64,000 nt of DNA from positions 4,403,501-4,467,500 of the forward strand of contig NC_021191.1 of the NCBI RefSeq assembly GCF_000389965.1, given 5' to 3'. Positions 24,337 through 33,551 of the stretch are shown here, piece by piece. The stretch's first letter is position 1; every line of letters starts with the position of its first letter. The position numbers were made by a program, and so were the translations under genes. The notes under the pieces were generated by a model that saw only the letters and a list, made by a program, of their open reading frames with translations, was not told the DNA's origin and did not search any database. This stretch comes from Actinoplanes sp. N902-109 (GTDB lineage: Bacteria; Actinomycetota; Actinomycetes; Mycobacteriales; Micromonosporaceae).

Positions 24337-24812
24337 ATCCCACACCCACCGGCCGGTTGTCCGGCAACGACCTGGTGCTGACCCGTACGTTCCGCGCGCC
24401 CATCGGTGCCGTCTGGGCCAGCATCACCGAATCCGACCGTACGGCGCGCTGGTTCGGCCCCTGGCAGGGCGAGGCTGCGCCGGGCGGGGCCATCAAGGTC
24501 CAGATGGTGCTCGAACAGGGCGAACCCTGGATCGACATGGTCATCGCCGCCTGCGAGCCGCCGCGCCGGCTGGTGGTCTCCGCCGGTGCGGGCGCCGAAA
24601 GCTGGCACCTCGAACTCATGTTGACCGAAACCGCGGGCGTGACGGAGCTGCGCTTCATCCAGCATCTCACCGGCACCGAGAACGTCGGCGAAGTCGGCCC
24701 CGGCTGGGAGTTCTACCTCGACGCCCTGGTGGCAGCCCGGGAGAACCGCCCAGCGCCCGTCTTCGACGACTACTACCCGGCCCAGAAGAGCCACTTCGAG
24801 GCGCAACGTTGA
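24333..24812 (+). CDS. SRPBCC (AHSA1-like) domain protein
   Basis: This 159-residue protein matches the activator-of-Hsp90-like branch of the SRPBCC/START fold: DLVLTRTFRAPIGAVWASIT at the N-terminus, TARWFGPW, and the C-terminal VGPGWEFYLDALVAA. These proteins form a hydrophobic ligand pocket and their ligand is usually unknown. The ATG overlaps the ArsR stop by 4 bp, so the pair is translationally coupled and controlled by the dyad at 23788. Confidence 0.9.
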   Translation: MNPTPTGRLSGNDLVLTRTFRAPIGAVWASITESDRTARWFGPWQGEAAPGGAIKVQMVLEQGEPWIDMVIAACEPPRRLVVSAGAGAESWHLELMLTETAGVTELRFIQHLTGTENVGEVGPGWEFYLDALVAARENRPAPVFDDYYPAQKSHFEAQR

Positions 24813-24878
24813 CGTTTGGTCCCCCCGGTCGACGGTGATGGTCGCCGTCGGCCTCGCTACCGCCGGCCGGGGAGCGGA

Positions 24879-26417
24879 TCAGTGCCGGCCGGCTGTTGTG
24901 ACCAGGGCTGGGACGGCGGCGGCCGGGTCGACGTGTCTGCGGAGGGTGGGCACCCAGCCCGCGTCCGGGGTGAAGTCCGGGTCGTGGGTGGCGTTGTACT
25001 CGGTCACCAGGTCGACCGGGCGGGGCGGGCGGCTGCCGGAGCGGACGAGATTGCCGATCGTGGTGATGCGGGTGCCTTTCCAGTCCTTGAGTACGCCGGC
25101 GGGCGCCAGGTCCTCGCTGAGCTGGAAGAAGTTGTTCTGCGCACAGATCGACGACTCGACTCCGACGCCGAGGGAGTAGGAGTAGTCGGCATCCGTCGCC
25201 ACGTACAGGTTGTCGAAGACGTCGACCTGGCCGAAGCGGACGCGCGGGGCGCGCTGCAGCACGTTGCCGAACTTGTTGTGGTGCACCGTCACGCGGAGCT
25301 TGCCCACGTCGACCCCGGGTGTGTCTGTTGATCCGATCAACATTGTCTTGTCGTGGTCGTAGTAGTTGTTCCAGGACACCGTGACCAGGTCGGAGCCGCG
25401 GATGATGTCGCTGGCGCCGTCGTGCACCTGGTACGGCCGGTCGAAGTGGAGCGGCTGGTCGCTGTCGTGGTTGTTGCCGTCGCTGAGCGTGTTGTGGTCG
25501 ATCCACACGTTCGTGGCACCGCTCAGCGACACCAGGTCGTACAGGGAGTTCCAGTTCCCGGTTGTGCCGTCGGTCGGGTCCCAGGCCGGGAAGCAGTCGG
25601 CGGCGTCGGTCAGCTCGAGGTTGCGCACGATCACGTTGCTGACATTGGTGAGGGTCACGCTGCCGTGGTCGATACGTCCACCGTTGACTCCGATCAACGT
25701 GGTGTTGCTGCCGACGGGGATGCGGATCTGCGCGCCCTGCAACCGGGCCGATGCGACCCGGGCGTCCTCCAGCGGGCCGGCGGGTCTGGTGGTGCGGCCC
25801 CATACCGCCGGGTCGTACGCCGCGAGGAAGGCGTCCAGGTCGTAGCCGGGTGCGGCGTAGTCGGCGCAGCTGCCGGTCATCATGTCGATGCGCCCGCTGA
25901 CCAGCACGATCTTGGGTACGGTGCTGCCGTTGTCGAGCGCGGCGAGCAGATCGGTCCGGTTGCGGACGAGGTAGACGTGCCCGGCGTCGGCTGCGGCCCC
26001 ACCGGTGGTGCCGGTCCCCGCCGAGGCCCAGCCGTCGTTCGGGGCCAGCGTCTGCCGCACAATCGCCGGCACCCCGGCAGCAGCGGCGGCGATGCCGCCA
26101 GGGGAGAAAGCTGTGGCGTCGCGAAGGTGAGCTGTCGCGCTGCCAAGTGGTGACGTGGCGCCGCCAAGGGAACGGGTCGCGCCGCCGAGGGGGGTCGCGG
26201 TGCTGCCAGGGGAGGAGGTTGTGCTGCCGAGGGAAGAGGTCGCGCCGTCGAGGGCGGTCGCGGCGCTGGCAAGGGAGGAGGACGCGGGCGTGACGTTGGC
26301 AAGACCGCCGGCAGCGGAAGGGGAGACGCGGGCGAGGGAAGAGGCCGGCGGTGCGGCACCGAGAGGGGCGACCGTGGCGGCGGCGGTCAGCAGGGCGGCG
26401 AGCAGGGATGCGGGCAT
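24879..26417 (-). CDS. Secreted pectate lyase-like protein (PL1)
   Basis: This 512-residue protein has a signal peptide (1-25) and a PL1 parallel beta-helix (about 150-480). Family motifs are VWIDHNTLSDG, a metal-site segment SDIIRGSDLVTVSWNNYYDHDK and the catalytic-arginine block QRAPRVRFG. It would cleave pectic polygalacturonate outside the cell by beta-elimination. Residues about 28-115 are a Ser/Ala/Gly/Thr-rich low-complexity repeat (LGSTTSS, LGGAT units), probably a flexible spacer. A LacI-type palindrome lies 22 bp upstream of the ATG. An uptake route for unsaturated uronate products is not adjacent. Confidence 0.92.
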   Translation of the reverse strand: MPASLLAALLTAAATVAPLGAAPPASSLARVSPSAAGGLANVTPASSSLASAATALDGATSSLGSTTSSPGSTATPLGGATRSLGGATSPLGSATAHLRDATAFSPGGIAAAAAGVPAIVRQTLAPNDGWASAGTGTTGGAAADAGHVYLVRNRTDLLAALDNGSTVPKIVLVSGRIDMMTGSCADYAAPGYDLDAFLAAYDPAVWGRTTRPAGPLEDARVASARLQGAQIRIPVGSNTTLIGVNGGRIDHGSVTLTNVSNVIVRNLELTDAADCFPAWDPTDGTTGNWNSLYDLVSLSGATNVWIDHNTLSDGNNHDSDQPLHFDRPYQVHDGASDIIRGSDLVTVSWNNYYDHDKTMLIGSTDTPGVDVGKLRVTVHHNKFGNVLQRAPRVRFGQVDVFDNLYVATDADYSYSLGVGVESSICAQNNFFQLSEDLAPAGVLKDWKGTRITTIGNLVRSGSRPPRPVDLVTEYNATHDPDFTPDAGWVPTLRRHVDPAAAVPALVTTAGRH

Positions 26418-26438
26418 GGTGTGACTCCGGGACGGCTG

Positions 26439-26452
26439 GGTAAGCGCTTGCC
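26439..26452. promoter_or_regulatory. LacI-type palindrome before the pectate lyase gene
   Basis: GGTAAGCGCTTGCC is a near-perfect palindrome (12 of 14) with the central CG typical of LacI-family operators. It is 22 bp upstream of the ATG at 26417. The rest of 26453-26738 holds the promoter and no recognisable gene. Confidence 0.5.
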
Positions 26453-26738
26453 CGGCCACCGTCACACGGGCATCGTTGGACGTCAATAAGGCAGGGCGTG
26501 CAGGAAATTTGCGGTGCGCCACCCGCTGAGGCGGCGTTCGGCGAGGCGCTCGTGCTGCGCTGGCCGTTTCGGCCGGTCGGGCGGGGCGGGGCTGCGGAGA
26601 GGGTGCGGCGGTCAAGCGTGTCCGGCTGGAGGAGAAGAGAAGAGGTTCGGCTGTAGCGGGGAAGGGTGGCGGTGAGCAGACGGGCAGTGGGAAGAAAGTG
26701 GTGTGCCGGTGGGCGCCGGTAGCGCCCACCGGTCACGG

Positions 26739-27284
26739 TCACCAGCCGTTGCCGATCTGGACCGGATAGGCGCTGCTGTAGCCGCGCACCGACTGCCCCG
26801 GGTAGAGCCACAGCAGCCCGTTGCCGTCGCGGGCGATGATGTCCTGGTGGCCGTCGCGGTCCCAGTCCGCTGCGCCGGCGACGGTGAACGGGCCCCAGCC
26901 GTTGCCGATCTGCACCCGGGCCGCTGAGCTGTAGCCCCGTACGGACTGTCCGGGGTAGAGCCACAGCAGTCCGGAGCTGTCGCGGGCGATGATGTCCTGG
27001 TTGCCGTCGCGGTCCCAGTCCGCTACGCCGGCGACGGTGAACGGGCCCCAGCCGTTGCCGATCTGCACGCGGGCTGCTGAGCTGTAGCCGCGTACGGATT
27101 GTCCGGGGTAGAGCCAGAGCAGTCCGGTGCTGTCGCGGGCGATGATGTCCTGGTGGCCGTCGCGGTCCCAGTCGGCGACACCGGCGAAGGTGTAGCCCGG
27201 TGTGTAGGCGGCTGCCGGTGTCGCGGTGGCGAAAGCTCCAGCCAGAGAGGCCAGGGCGAGCGCGGTGACGATCTTGCGGTACAT
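26739..27284 (-). CDS. Secreted FG-GAP/VCBS repeat protein, three 51-aa repeats
   Basis: This 181-residue protein has a signal peptide (1-26, ending PAAA) and then three almost identical 51-residue repeats with the core GVADWDRDGHQDIIARD and LLWLYPGQSVRGYSSA. The repeats resemble calcium-binding FG-GAP beta-propeller blades (DxDxxxD). Three blades are too few for a closed propeller, so it may assemble or bind a surface partner. The protein ends directly after repeat three. The near-identity of the repeats at DNA level indicates recent expansion. Confidence 0.85.
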   Translation of the reverse strand: MYRKIVTALALASLAGAFATATPAAAYTPGYTFAGVADWDRDGHQDIIARDSTGLLWLYPGQSVRGYSSAARVQIGNGWGPFTVAGVADWDRDGNQDIIARDSSGLLWLYPGQSVRGYSSAARVQIGNGWGPFTVAGAADWDRDGHQDIIARDGNGLLWLYPGQSVRGYSSAYPVQIGNGW

Positions 27285-27579
27285 GGTTGATCCCCCGTTG
27301 ATTGTCGACGTTGACGATCACTGACGCTAGGCCTGCCGCTCGGCAAAGCCACTGATCTGTCAGGTTCCCGTCTTGTCGGACATATCCGATCAGGTGGGCC
27401 GGGGTGGGCGGCTGGGGGACGAGGGGCTGAACCGGATCGGTGTGCTCTGCGTGGCACAAAGGGGGAGTGCGTCACGCCCGGCGGAGCAGGCTCGGTACGG
27501 TCGCGTGGCTTCGGCGGTTTCGGCAGGGATGTGGTCGAATAGTCCTCCTGGTCCCGCCACTGTGGAGAGTGGAGGTTCC

Positions 27580-30500
27580 GTGCTGGTGTTCCGCCTGCTC
27601 GGCAGCCTGGAGGTGCGCGATCCGGGCGGCGCCCTGGTGCCCGTGGGGCGGCGCAAGCAGCGCGCCCTGCTCGCGATGCTGGTGCTGCGGGCCGGGTCGG
27701 TCGTGCGCGTCGACGAGATGATCGAGGCCCTGTGGGACGGCCGGCCGCCGTCGTCGGCGCGGGCCAACCTGCACTCGTACGTCTCCTCGTTGCGCCAGGT
27801 GCTCGACCGGGTGACGCCGGACGGTCCGGCGCGCCCGCTCAAGGTGCCCGGAGGCTACCGGCTCGACCTGGCGCCGGGCGAGTGCGACGTCGGCGTGTTC
27901 GAGACGCTGGCCGCCGAGGGGCGCCGGGCGCTGGACGAGTGGCGGCACCTGCAGGCGGCCGAGCGGCTGGCCCGGGCGCTGGGGTTGTGGCGCGGGCCGC
28001 TGCTGGAGGACCTGGCCGACTTCGACTGGCTCGCGCCGTACGCGACCCGGCTGGACGAGGCCCGGCTGGCCGCCCTGGAGGACCAGGTGGAGGCCCGGCT
28101 GGCGCTCGGTGAGCACGCCGGGCTGGCGGTGGAGCTGGCCGCACTGACCACCGGCCATCCGTTGCGCGAACGCTTCTGGGGGCAGTACATCCGGGCGTTG
28201 CACCGCAGCGGCGCGCGGGCCCGGGCCCTGGGCGCGTACGACGATCTGCGGCACGTGCTCCGCTCCGAGCTGGGGGTGGAGCCCAGCGCCGCACTTCAGG
28301 AACTGCACCGCGGCCTGCTGGACGACGTACTCGCGCCCGGGCCGGCCGACGTGCCGGCGGCTGTCCCGCAGGCCGGCGTGACACCGGCCCTGCTGCCACC
28401 CGCCGTGCCCGACTTCACCGGCCGCCGGGAGGAGGTGCGGCTGCTGCGCAAGGTGCTGACGCCCAGCGCCCAGCCGATCGGGCTGACCGTGGCCGGGGTG
28501 ACCGGCATGGCCGGCATCGGGAAGACCACGCTGGCCGTCCACGTCGCGCATTCGATCGCCGGGGCCTACCCCGACGGGCAGATGTACGCGAATCTGGCCG
28601 GCACCGACGCCACACCACCGGATCCGACCGAGGTGCTGGGGCGGTTCCTGCGTGCCCTCGGCGTACCCAGCCAGGCGGTCCCGGCCGATGCGGTCGAGCG
28701 CGCCGAGCTCTACCGCACCCTGCTGGCCGGGCGGCGGATGCTGGTCGTGCTGGACAACGCGGCCACCGAACGGCAGGTCCGGCCGCTGCTGCCCGGCACC
28801 CCGGCCTGCACCGTGCTGGTCACCAGCCGGTCGCGGCTGTCCGGCATCGAGGGCGCCCGCTGGACCGAGCTGGACGTGCTGCCCGGCGACGAGGGGGTGC
28901 GGCTGCTGTCGCGGGTCGTGGCCGACGCCCGGATCGAGGAGCAGCCGGGCGACGCGGCGGCCATCGTGGACCGGTGCGGCGGGCTGCCGCTGGCCGTCCG
29001 CATCGCCGGGGCCCGGCTGACCTCACGGCCGGGCTGGACGCTCGCGCAGCTGGCCTCTCAGCTGCGCGACGAGCAGCGCCGCCTCGACCGGCTAGGCATC
29101 GGCGACCTGCAGGTGCGCGCCTCGCTGGCGTTGAGCTACGAGGCGCTGGACGAACCCGCGCGCCGGCTGTTCCGGCGGCTCGGGCTGTTCGACGTCCCCG
29201 ACTTCCCGGACTGGCTGGCCACCGTGCTGGCCGACGACCCGCGCACCGCGGGCCGCGACCTGGACCGGCTGGTGGACGCCCACATGCTGACCATGGCGGG
29301 CACCGACGCGGCCGGGCAGCTGCGCTACCGCTTCCACGATCTGGTGCGGCTGTTCGCCCGGGAGCAGACCCCGCGGGACGAGGCAGACGACGTGCTCGGC
29401 CGCGGGTTCGGCGCCTGGCTTGCGGTTGCCGAGCAGCTCGAGCCGCGGTTGCCGGGTCCGTGCTTCGCGCCGATCGCCGGGCGGGCACCCCGTCCGGCCG
29501 TACCGGACATCGTTGCCGATCTTGTCGGACTGGACCCGCTGACCTGGTTCGACGCCGAGCAGGCGACGCTGCGGGCGGCGATCCGGCAGGCGTGCGCGGC
29601 CGGGCACGACGAGGTGGCCTTCGACCTGGCACAGCGCATGGAGAAATACTTCGACGTGCGCGGCCTGCAGGCGGACTGGGCGGCGACCAACCGGCTGGCG
29701 CTGGCCGCGTGCCAGGCCGCGGGCAACGTGCGCGGCGAGGCGGTGATGCTGCGCGGGCTGATCGACGTCACCACGTGGATCGAGACCGATCACACCGGCG
29801 CGGCGATGACCCGGGCGCTGACCGAGGCGGCCCGGCTGCAGGAGCTGTTCCGCAGCGTCGGGGAACTGGGCGGGATGGCCGACGCCGCGGTGATGCGCTC
29901 GTGGTCGCTGACCGCGATGGGCCGGCACGCCGCCGCGATCGACGCGGCCACCGAATCGCTGGGCTGGGCGGATACGGCCGGTCACCTGGGCGGTCAGGCC
30001 CGCGCGCACGTCGCCCTGGCCGTCGCGCTCGGTGAGTCGGGGCGGCTGCCGGAGGCCGTCGGGCATCTGTTCCAGGCCCTGTCGTGCGCCCGCGAGCTGG
30101 GCAATCCCCGCTACGAGGCCACGGTGTTGCAGTTCCTCGGCATGGGGCACAGCGAGGCCGGGCAGTTCGACGTTGCCGAGGGGTTCCTGACCGAGTCGCT
30201 GGCGATCACCCGCCGGCACGGCGACGTCTACACCGAGGTGCTCTCCATGATCACCATGGCGCGGCTGCACCTGCGCCGCGGCGACAACCAGGCGCACCCG
30301 ATCGCCGTGGCGGCCCTGGCGCTGTCCCGGGAGTACCGGATGACCCACCACACGGCCGACGCGCTCGGCGTGCTCGGCGAGATCGAGCTGGCGGCCGGCC
30401 GTCCCGCCGAGGCCGCGGTGCACCTGCGCGAATCAGTCGCGTTGTGGCGCACCCGTGGCTGGCTGAGCTTCCATGCCGCCGCGCTCGTCCTGCTCGGCCG

Positions 30501-30636
30501 GGCCCTCGCCGACACCGACCCGCAGGCCGCCGGAGCCGCCGTGCGGGAGGCATCCGGGCTGTTCCGGCAGGCCGGTGACACCGCCAGGGCGGAGGACGCG
30601 GACGCGGTGCTGGCCGCCCTACACAAAACTGTGTAG
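27580..30636 (+). CDS. SARP/AfsR-type regulator with NB-ARC and TPR domains
   Basis: This 1018-residue protein begins with an OmpR-type winged helix (about 1-90: LGSLEVRDPGG, RKQRALLAMLVLRAG), then the BTAD domain (about 95-245), an NB-ARC ATPase (Walker A GMAGIGKTT near 308-316; ADDPR further on) and C-terminal TPR repeats (about 740-1010). Such regulators activate secondary-metabolite or developmental genes by binding direct repeats near -35 boxes. GTG 27580 follows GGAGG; GTG 27586 is an alternative. No biosynthetic cluster is in the window, so the target is unknown. The gene ends inside a terminator hairpin. Confidence 0.92.
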   Translation: MLVFRLLGSLEVRDPGGALVPVGRRKQRALLAMLVLRAGSVVRVDEMIEALWDGRPPSSARANLHSYVSSLRQVLDRVTPDGPARPLKVPGGYRLDLAPGECDVGVFETLAAEGRRALDEWRHLQAAERLARALGLWRGPLLEDLADFDWLAPYATRLDEARLAALEDQVEARLALGEHAGLAVELAALTTGHPLRERFWGQYIRALHRSGARARALGAYDDLRHVLRSELGVEPSAALQELHRGLLDDVLAPGPADVPAAVPQAGVTPALLPPAVPDFTGRREEVRLLRKVLTPSAQPIGLTVAGVTGMAGIGKTTLAVHVAHSIAGAYPDGQMYANLAGTDATPPDPTEVLGRFLRALGVPSQAVPADAVERAELYRTLLAGRRMLVVLDNAATERQVRPLLPGTPACTVLVTSRSRLSGIEGARWTELDVLPGDEGVRLLSRVVADARIEEQPGDAAAIVDRCGGLPLAVRIAGARLTSRPGWTLAQLASQLRDEQRRLDRLGIGDLQVRASLALSYEALDEPARRLFRRLGLFDVPDFPDWLATVLADDPRTAGRDLDRLVDAHMLTMAGTDAAGQLRYRFHDLVRLFAREQTPRDEADDVLGRGFGAWLAVAEQLEPRLPGPCFAPIAGRAPRPAVPDIVADLVGLDPLTWFDAEQATLRAAIRQACAAGHDEVAFDLAQRMEKYFDVRGLQADWAATNRLALAACQAAGNVRGEAVMLRGLIDVTTWIETDHTGAAMTRALTEAARLQELFRSVGELGGMADAAVMRSWSLTAMGRHAAAIDAATESLGWADTAGHLGGQARAHVALAVALGESGRLPEAVGHLFQALSCARELGNPRYEATVLQFLGMGHSEAGQFDVAEGFLTESLAITRRHGDVYTEVLSMITMARLHLRRGDNQAHPIAVAALALSREYRMTHHTADALGVLGEIELAAGRPAEAAVHLRESVALWRTRGWLSFHAAALVLLGRALADTDPQAAGAAVREASGLFRQAGDTARAEDADAVLAALHKTV

Positions 30637-30641
30637 GGCGG
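30614..30641 (+). terminator. Terminator overlapping the SARP stop codon
   Basis: CCGCCCTACACA (30614-30625) pairs perfectly over 12 bp with 30630-30641 around an AAAC loop. The stop codon at 30634-30636 lies in the right arm. The message would therefore be cut or paused right at the end of the coding sequence. Confidence 0.75.
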
Positions 30642-30777
30642 GTGTAGCCCGGCCAGATGTGCTGCATCCCGCACCGGGGCATGGACCGGTTGGGGGCGCG
30701 GGCGCCGATCGCAGCATGGCGGTGCTGCACGCAGCCGGCGGCGCCCCCACCCGTCCCCGGCGGTAGATTCCCTGCCC

Positions 30778-31398
30778 ATGATCCGTACGGCGACAGTGCT
30801 CGCTCTAGTCCTGACAGCGGCGGCCGGGTGCGGTTCCGACCCGGAACCCGCCGCCGTGGCCCCGCCGTCCGCACCGGTTCCGGCGACGCCGGCCCCCACG
30901 TATGCGCAGCCGCCGGGACGGACCTGCGCCGAGATCGGCGCAGCTCTCTCCGGGCTCATGAAGGTCACCTGGAAGGTCGAGGCCAGTCCGCTCGGCCCCG
31001 ACAGCGCCGCCGCTGCACCCGGCACCCGGCAGTGCCAGGCCGCCGCCGCGTCGACGGACCACTCGCCGCCCGCGCTGCTGTCGGTCACCCTGTTCCGGCC
31101 CCGGCCCCGGCCCGGCACGGACACCCCGGAACGCATGCTCGCCGCGGTGCAGCGGCGCGGCGAGGACGAGAAGTGCACCACCCAGCTGGCCGACCCGCCG
31201 GACGGCACCGGATACGCGACCAGCTGCGTCCAGTCCCGGGCGGCCACGATCACCAGTGCGTCGACCACGCTGCTGCTGGAATCCGGCTGGGTGACGGTGA
31301 CCGTCACCGCCCAGCACCAGGCCGGCGACCGGACGGCTCGCGCGTTCGTCAGCACGTCGTCCCAGGACGGTGCCCGCAGCGCGATCTCGATGATCTGA
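30778..31398 (+). CDS. Putative lipoprotein
   Basis: This 206-residue protein has a lipoprotein signal (MIRTATVLALVLTAAAGC, lipid-attachment Cys18), a Pro/Ala-rich linker (20-45) and a globular extracytoplasmic domain with paired cysteines. No family is recognised, though DUF3558-type lipoproteins have a similar size and layout. A TAGATT box ends 8 bp before the ATG and no ribosome site is visible, so the start is probably leaderless. It is separated from the SARP gene by a terminator. Confidence 0.75.
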   Translation: MIRTATVLALVLTAAAGCGSDPEPAAVAPPSAPVPATPAPTYAQPPGRTCAEIGAALSGLMKVTWKVEASPLGPDSAAAAPGTRQCQAAAASTDHSPPALLSVTLFRPRPRPGTDTPERMLAAVQRRGEDEKCTTQLADPPDGTGYATSCVQSRAATITSASTTLLLESGWVTVTVTAQHQAGDRTARAFVSTSSQDGARSAISMI

Positions 31399-31407
31399 TC
31401 GCGGACC

Positions 31408-32268
31408 CTAGGCCATCCTGGCGGCCAGCGCCGGCAGGCCCGCGGCGGCGGCGTCGGTGATCAGGACCGCGCCGTCGGCCGGGCCGGGGTCGTCGAGACC
31501 GCCGCGGCCGCTGGTGACGATCAGCGTCCGGTCGACCAGGCAGACGCTGGTCGGCTGACGGGCGGGCAGCTCGATGCGGCGGTCCGGGGTGCCGTCGGGC
31601 CGGAACCGCTGGACCGCGCCGCCGCCGAACAGCGCCGCCCACACGAAACCGTCGCTGTCCACGGTCAGACCGTCGGGCGCACCCGCCGCCGGGTCGAGGC
31701 GGGCGAACGGGCGGCGGTCGCTCAGCTCTCCGGTGGCCGGGTCGACCGCGAAGCGGTCGATGTGGCCCAGCGGCGTGTCGGACAGATACATGGTCCGGCC
31801 GTCCGGGCTGAACGCCGGGCCGTTGGCAATGGTCAGGTCGCGCAGCACGGTGTGCACGCCGCCGCCGGGATCGAGCCGGTACAGGGCGCCCTGGCCGGGG
31901 GACTGGTCGCAGGCCATGCTGCCGGCCCAGAAGCGGCCCGCCCGGTCGGCCACCGCGTCGTTCATCCGCCACGGCCGGTCGGTCACCGGCTCGGGCGCGG
32001 CCAGCGGCTGCACGCCGTCCGGGGTGATCAGCGCGAAGCCGGTGCCCGCGGCGGCCAGGAAGGTGCCGGGGCGCCCGGCGACCGGGGCCACCGCCGCCAG
32101 CGGTACGTCCAGCCGGGCCAGCTCGGTGAGCCCGGACCGCAGGTCGCCGGTCGGGGCGCAGAGCAGCCGGCCGTGCGGGATGTCGACCAGCACCAGCCGG
32201 TCACCGGTCCATCGGGAGCCCTCGCCGAGCTCGAACCGGTCGGGGGTCAGCACGTCCACGTCGGTCAT
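31408..32268 (-). CDS. SMP-30/gluconolactonase-like protein
   Basis: This 286-residue protein matches the SMP-30/LRE six-bladed propeller: an N-terminal ELGEGSRW (metal-ligand Glu), RMNDAVADRAGRFWAGSM (Asn/Asp), IANGPAFSPDGRTMYLSDT and GAPDGLTVDSDGFVWAALFGGG (metal-binding Asp). It should be a cytoplasmic, divalent-metal lactonase acting on sugar lactones. It is the last gene of a four-gene minus-strand run after LtrA (28-bp gap). The start is placed at the ATG of MTDVDV because upstream codons lack family similarity. Confidence 0.9.
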   Translation of the reverse strand: MTDVDVLTPDRFELGEGSRWTGDRLVLVDIPHGRLLCAPTGDLRSGLTELARLDVPLAAVAPVAGRPGTFLAAAGTGFALITPDGVQPLAAPEPVTDRPWRMNDAVADRAGRFWAGSMACDQSPGQGALYRLDPGGGVHTVLRDLTIANGPAFSPDGRTMYLSDTPLGHIDRFAVDPATGELSDRRPFARLDPAAGAPDGLTVDSDGFVWAALFGGGAVQRFRPDGTPDRRIELPARQPTSVCLVDRTLIVTSGRGGLDDPGPADGAVLITDAAAAGLPALAARMA

Positions 32269-32296
32269 CCGGTCAACATCCCCCGGCCGGGGCGGC

Positions 32297-33505
32297 TCAC
32301 ACCTGTGCGGTACGCACCTCACCGGCGCGGTGCAGCAGGAAGCCGGTGACGACCCCGGCCGCGGAGAGCAGGGCGAGCAGCATGAGCGTCAGTACGGGGG
32401 AGAGGTCGAGCGCGACGATCAGCAGGGCCAGCGGCACGCCCAGGCCCGGCCAGAGCAGCGCACCGCGCACCCGCCGGCCCAGCACACCCTGCAACAACGC
32501 CGTGCTGAGCAGGTAGCCGGCGACGCCGATGCCCAGCACCCCGCGGGTCCCGGCGGTGAGGTGGTCGTCGCTGCCGTGCAGCACCCCGTGTTCCAGGCCC
32601 ACGGCGACCGCGGCGAGTGACACGGCGATCGGGAGGTGGGCGTACAGATAGAAGTCGTGGACCCCCTGGTGCGTCCGGTCGCCGCCCTCCTCGACGAGGC
32701 GTCGTTTCGCGGCCCCACCGGAGAGGTCGAAGTAGACCCACCACAACGCGACCGCGACCACGAAGGCGGGCGCGGCCACCAGCACCACCTCGTGCTTCCA
32801 GCCACCGTCGTGCAGACCGGTCACGATCGCGGCGATGGACTCGCCGAGCACCAGGATGACGAACAGGCCGAAGCGCTCCGGCAGGTGCTCCAGGTGCAGC
32901 GGGACGGCGTGCTCGACGCGCGCCGCCACCGCCGGGCCGATCAGATCGAGCAGGATGCCGACGCCCCACAGGACATAGCGCCCCGGCGTGGGCACGGCCA
33001 GCGACACCAGCCAGACGACCGCGCCGGTGGCATGGCCGATCAGGTACGGCATGATCACCGGCCGCGCGTTCTCGACATGCCGCCAGGCACGCAGATAACC
33101 GGTGGCGAGCACCAGCCGGATCACCACGTACCCCAGGACGAACCAGCGCCCGGACGGCGCGCTCACCTTGTCGACCGCCGCCGCCATCACGACCACGGCC
33201 GCCATCGCCGTCAGTGTGAGCAGGCGGAACACGGTGTCGTCGGTGTCGAACCGGTTGGCGTACAGGGTGGTGCTGGCCCACGACCACCAGCCGACGGTGA
33301 GCACCGCGGCGAACAGCACAGCCCCGTGCCAGGTCTCGTCGCCGGCCAGCAGGTCGGCGCAGCGGGCGATGAACAGCACGAACGCCAGGTCGAAGAACAG
33401 CTCCAGGCGGGTGGCGGAGCGGTTGGCGTCCTGGTTGAGGTCGGGTGGCCGGACCGGGTCGACCTGGTCCGCCTCTTGCTCGTCGAGTTGCTGCTGGTCC
33501 GCCAT
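32297..33505 (-). CDS. LtrA-family low temperature requirement protein
   Basis: This 402-residue integral membrane protein has about 10-12 hydrophobic helices and the LtrA signature near the start: TRLELFFDLAFVLFIARCADLL, plus FGLFVILVLGESIAAIVTGL in the middle. The family was named from a Listeria cold-growth mutant, and its biochemical role is unknown. It sits between the SMP-30 gene and a small membrane-protein gene on the same strand with short gaps, suggesting co-transcription. Confidence 0.92.
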   Translation of the reverse strand: MADQQQLDEQEADQVDPVRPPDLNQDANRSATRLELFFDLAFVLFIARCADLLAGDETWHGAVLFAAVLTVGWWSWASTTLYANRFDTDDTVFRLLTLTAMAAVVVMAAAVDKVSAPSGRWFVLGYVVIRLVLATGYLRAWRHVENARPVIMPYLIGHATGAVVWLVSLAVPTPGRYVLWGVGILLDLIGPAVAARVEHAVPLHLEHLPERFGLFVILVLGESIAAIVTGLHDGGWKHEVVLVAAPAFVVAVALWWVYFDLSGGAAKRRLVEEGGDRTHQGVHDFYLYAHLPIAVSLAAVAVGLEHGVLHGSDDHLTAGTRGVLGIGVAGYLLSTALLQGVLGRRVRGALLWPGLGVPLALLIVALDLSPVLTLMLLALLSAAGVVTGFLLHRAGEVRTAQV

Positions 33506-33551
33506 GCCGACCGGGCTACCCCGCCCGGGGCGTGCTCAAGCGGGACAGGGA

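Noticed and set aside
24667..27459. A 930-residue minus-strand frame across the pectate lyase and FG-GAP genes
   Set aside because: It overlaps two secreted-protein genes with clear signal peptides and motifs in another frame, and is almost pure Arg/Pro/His repeats.
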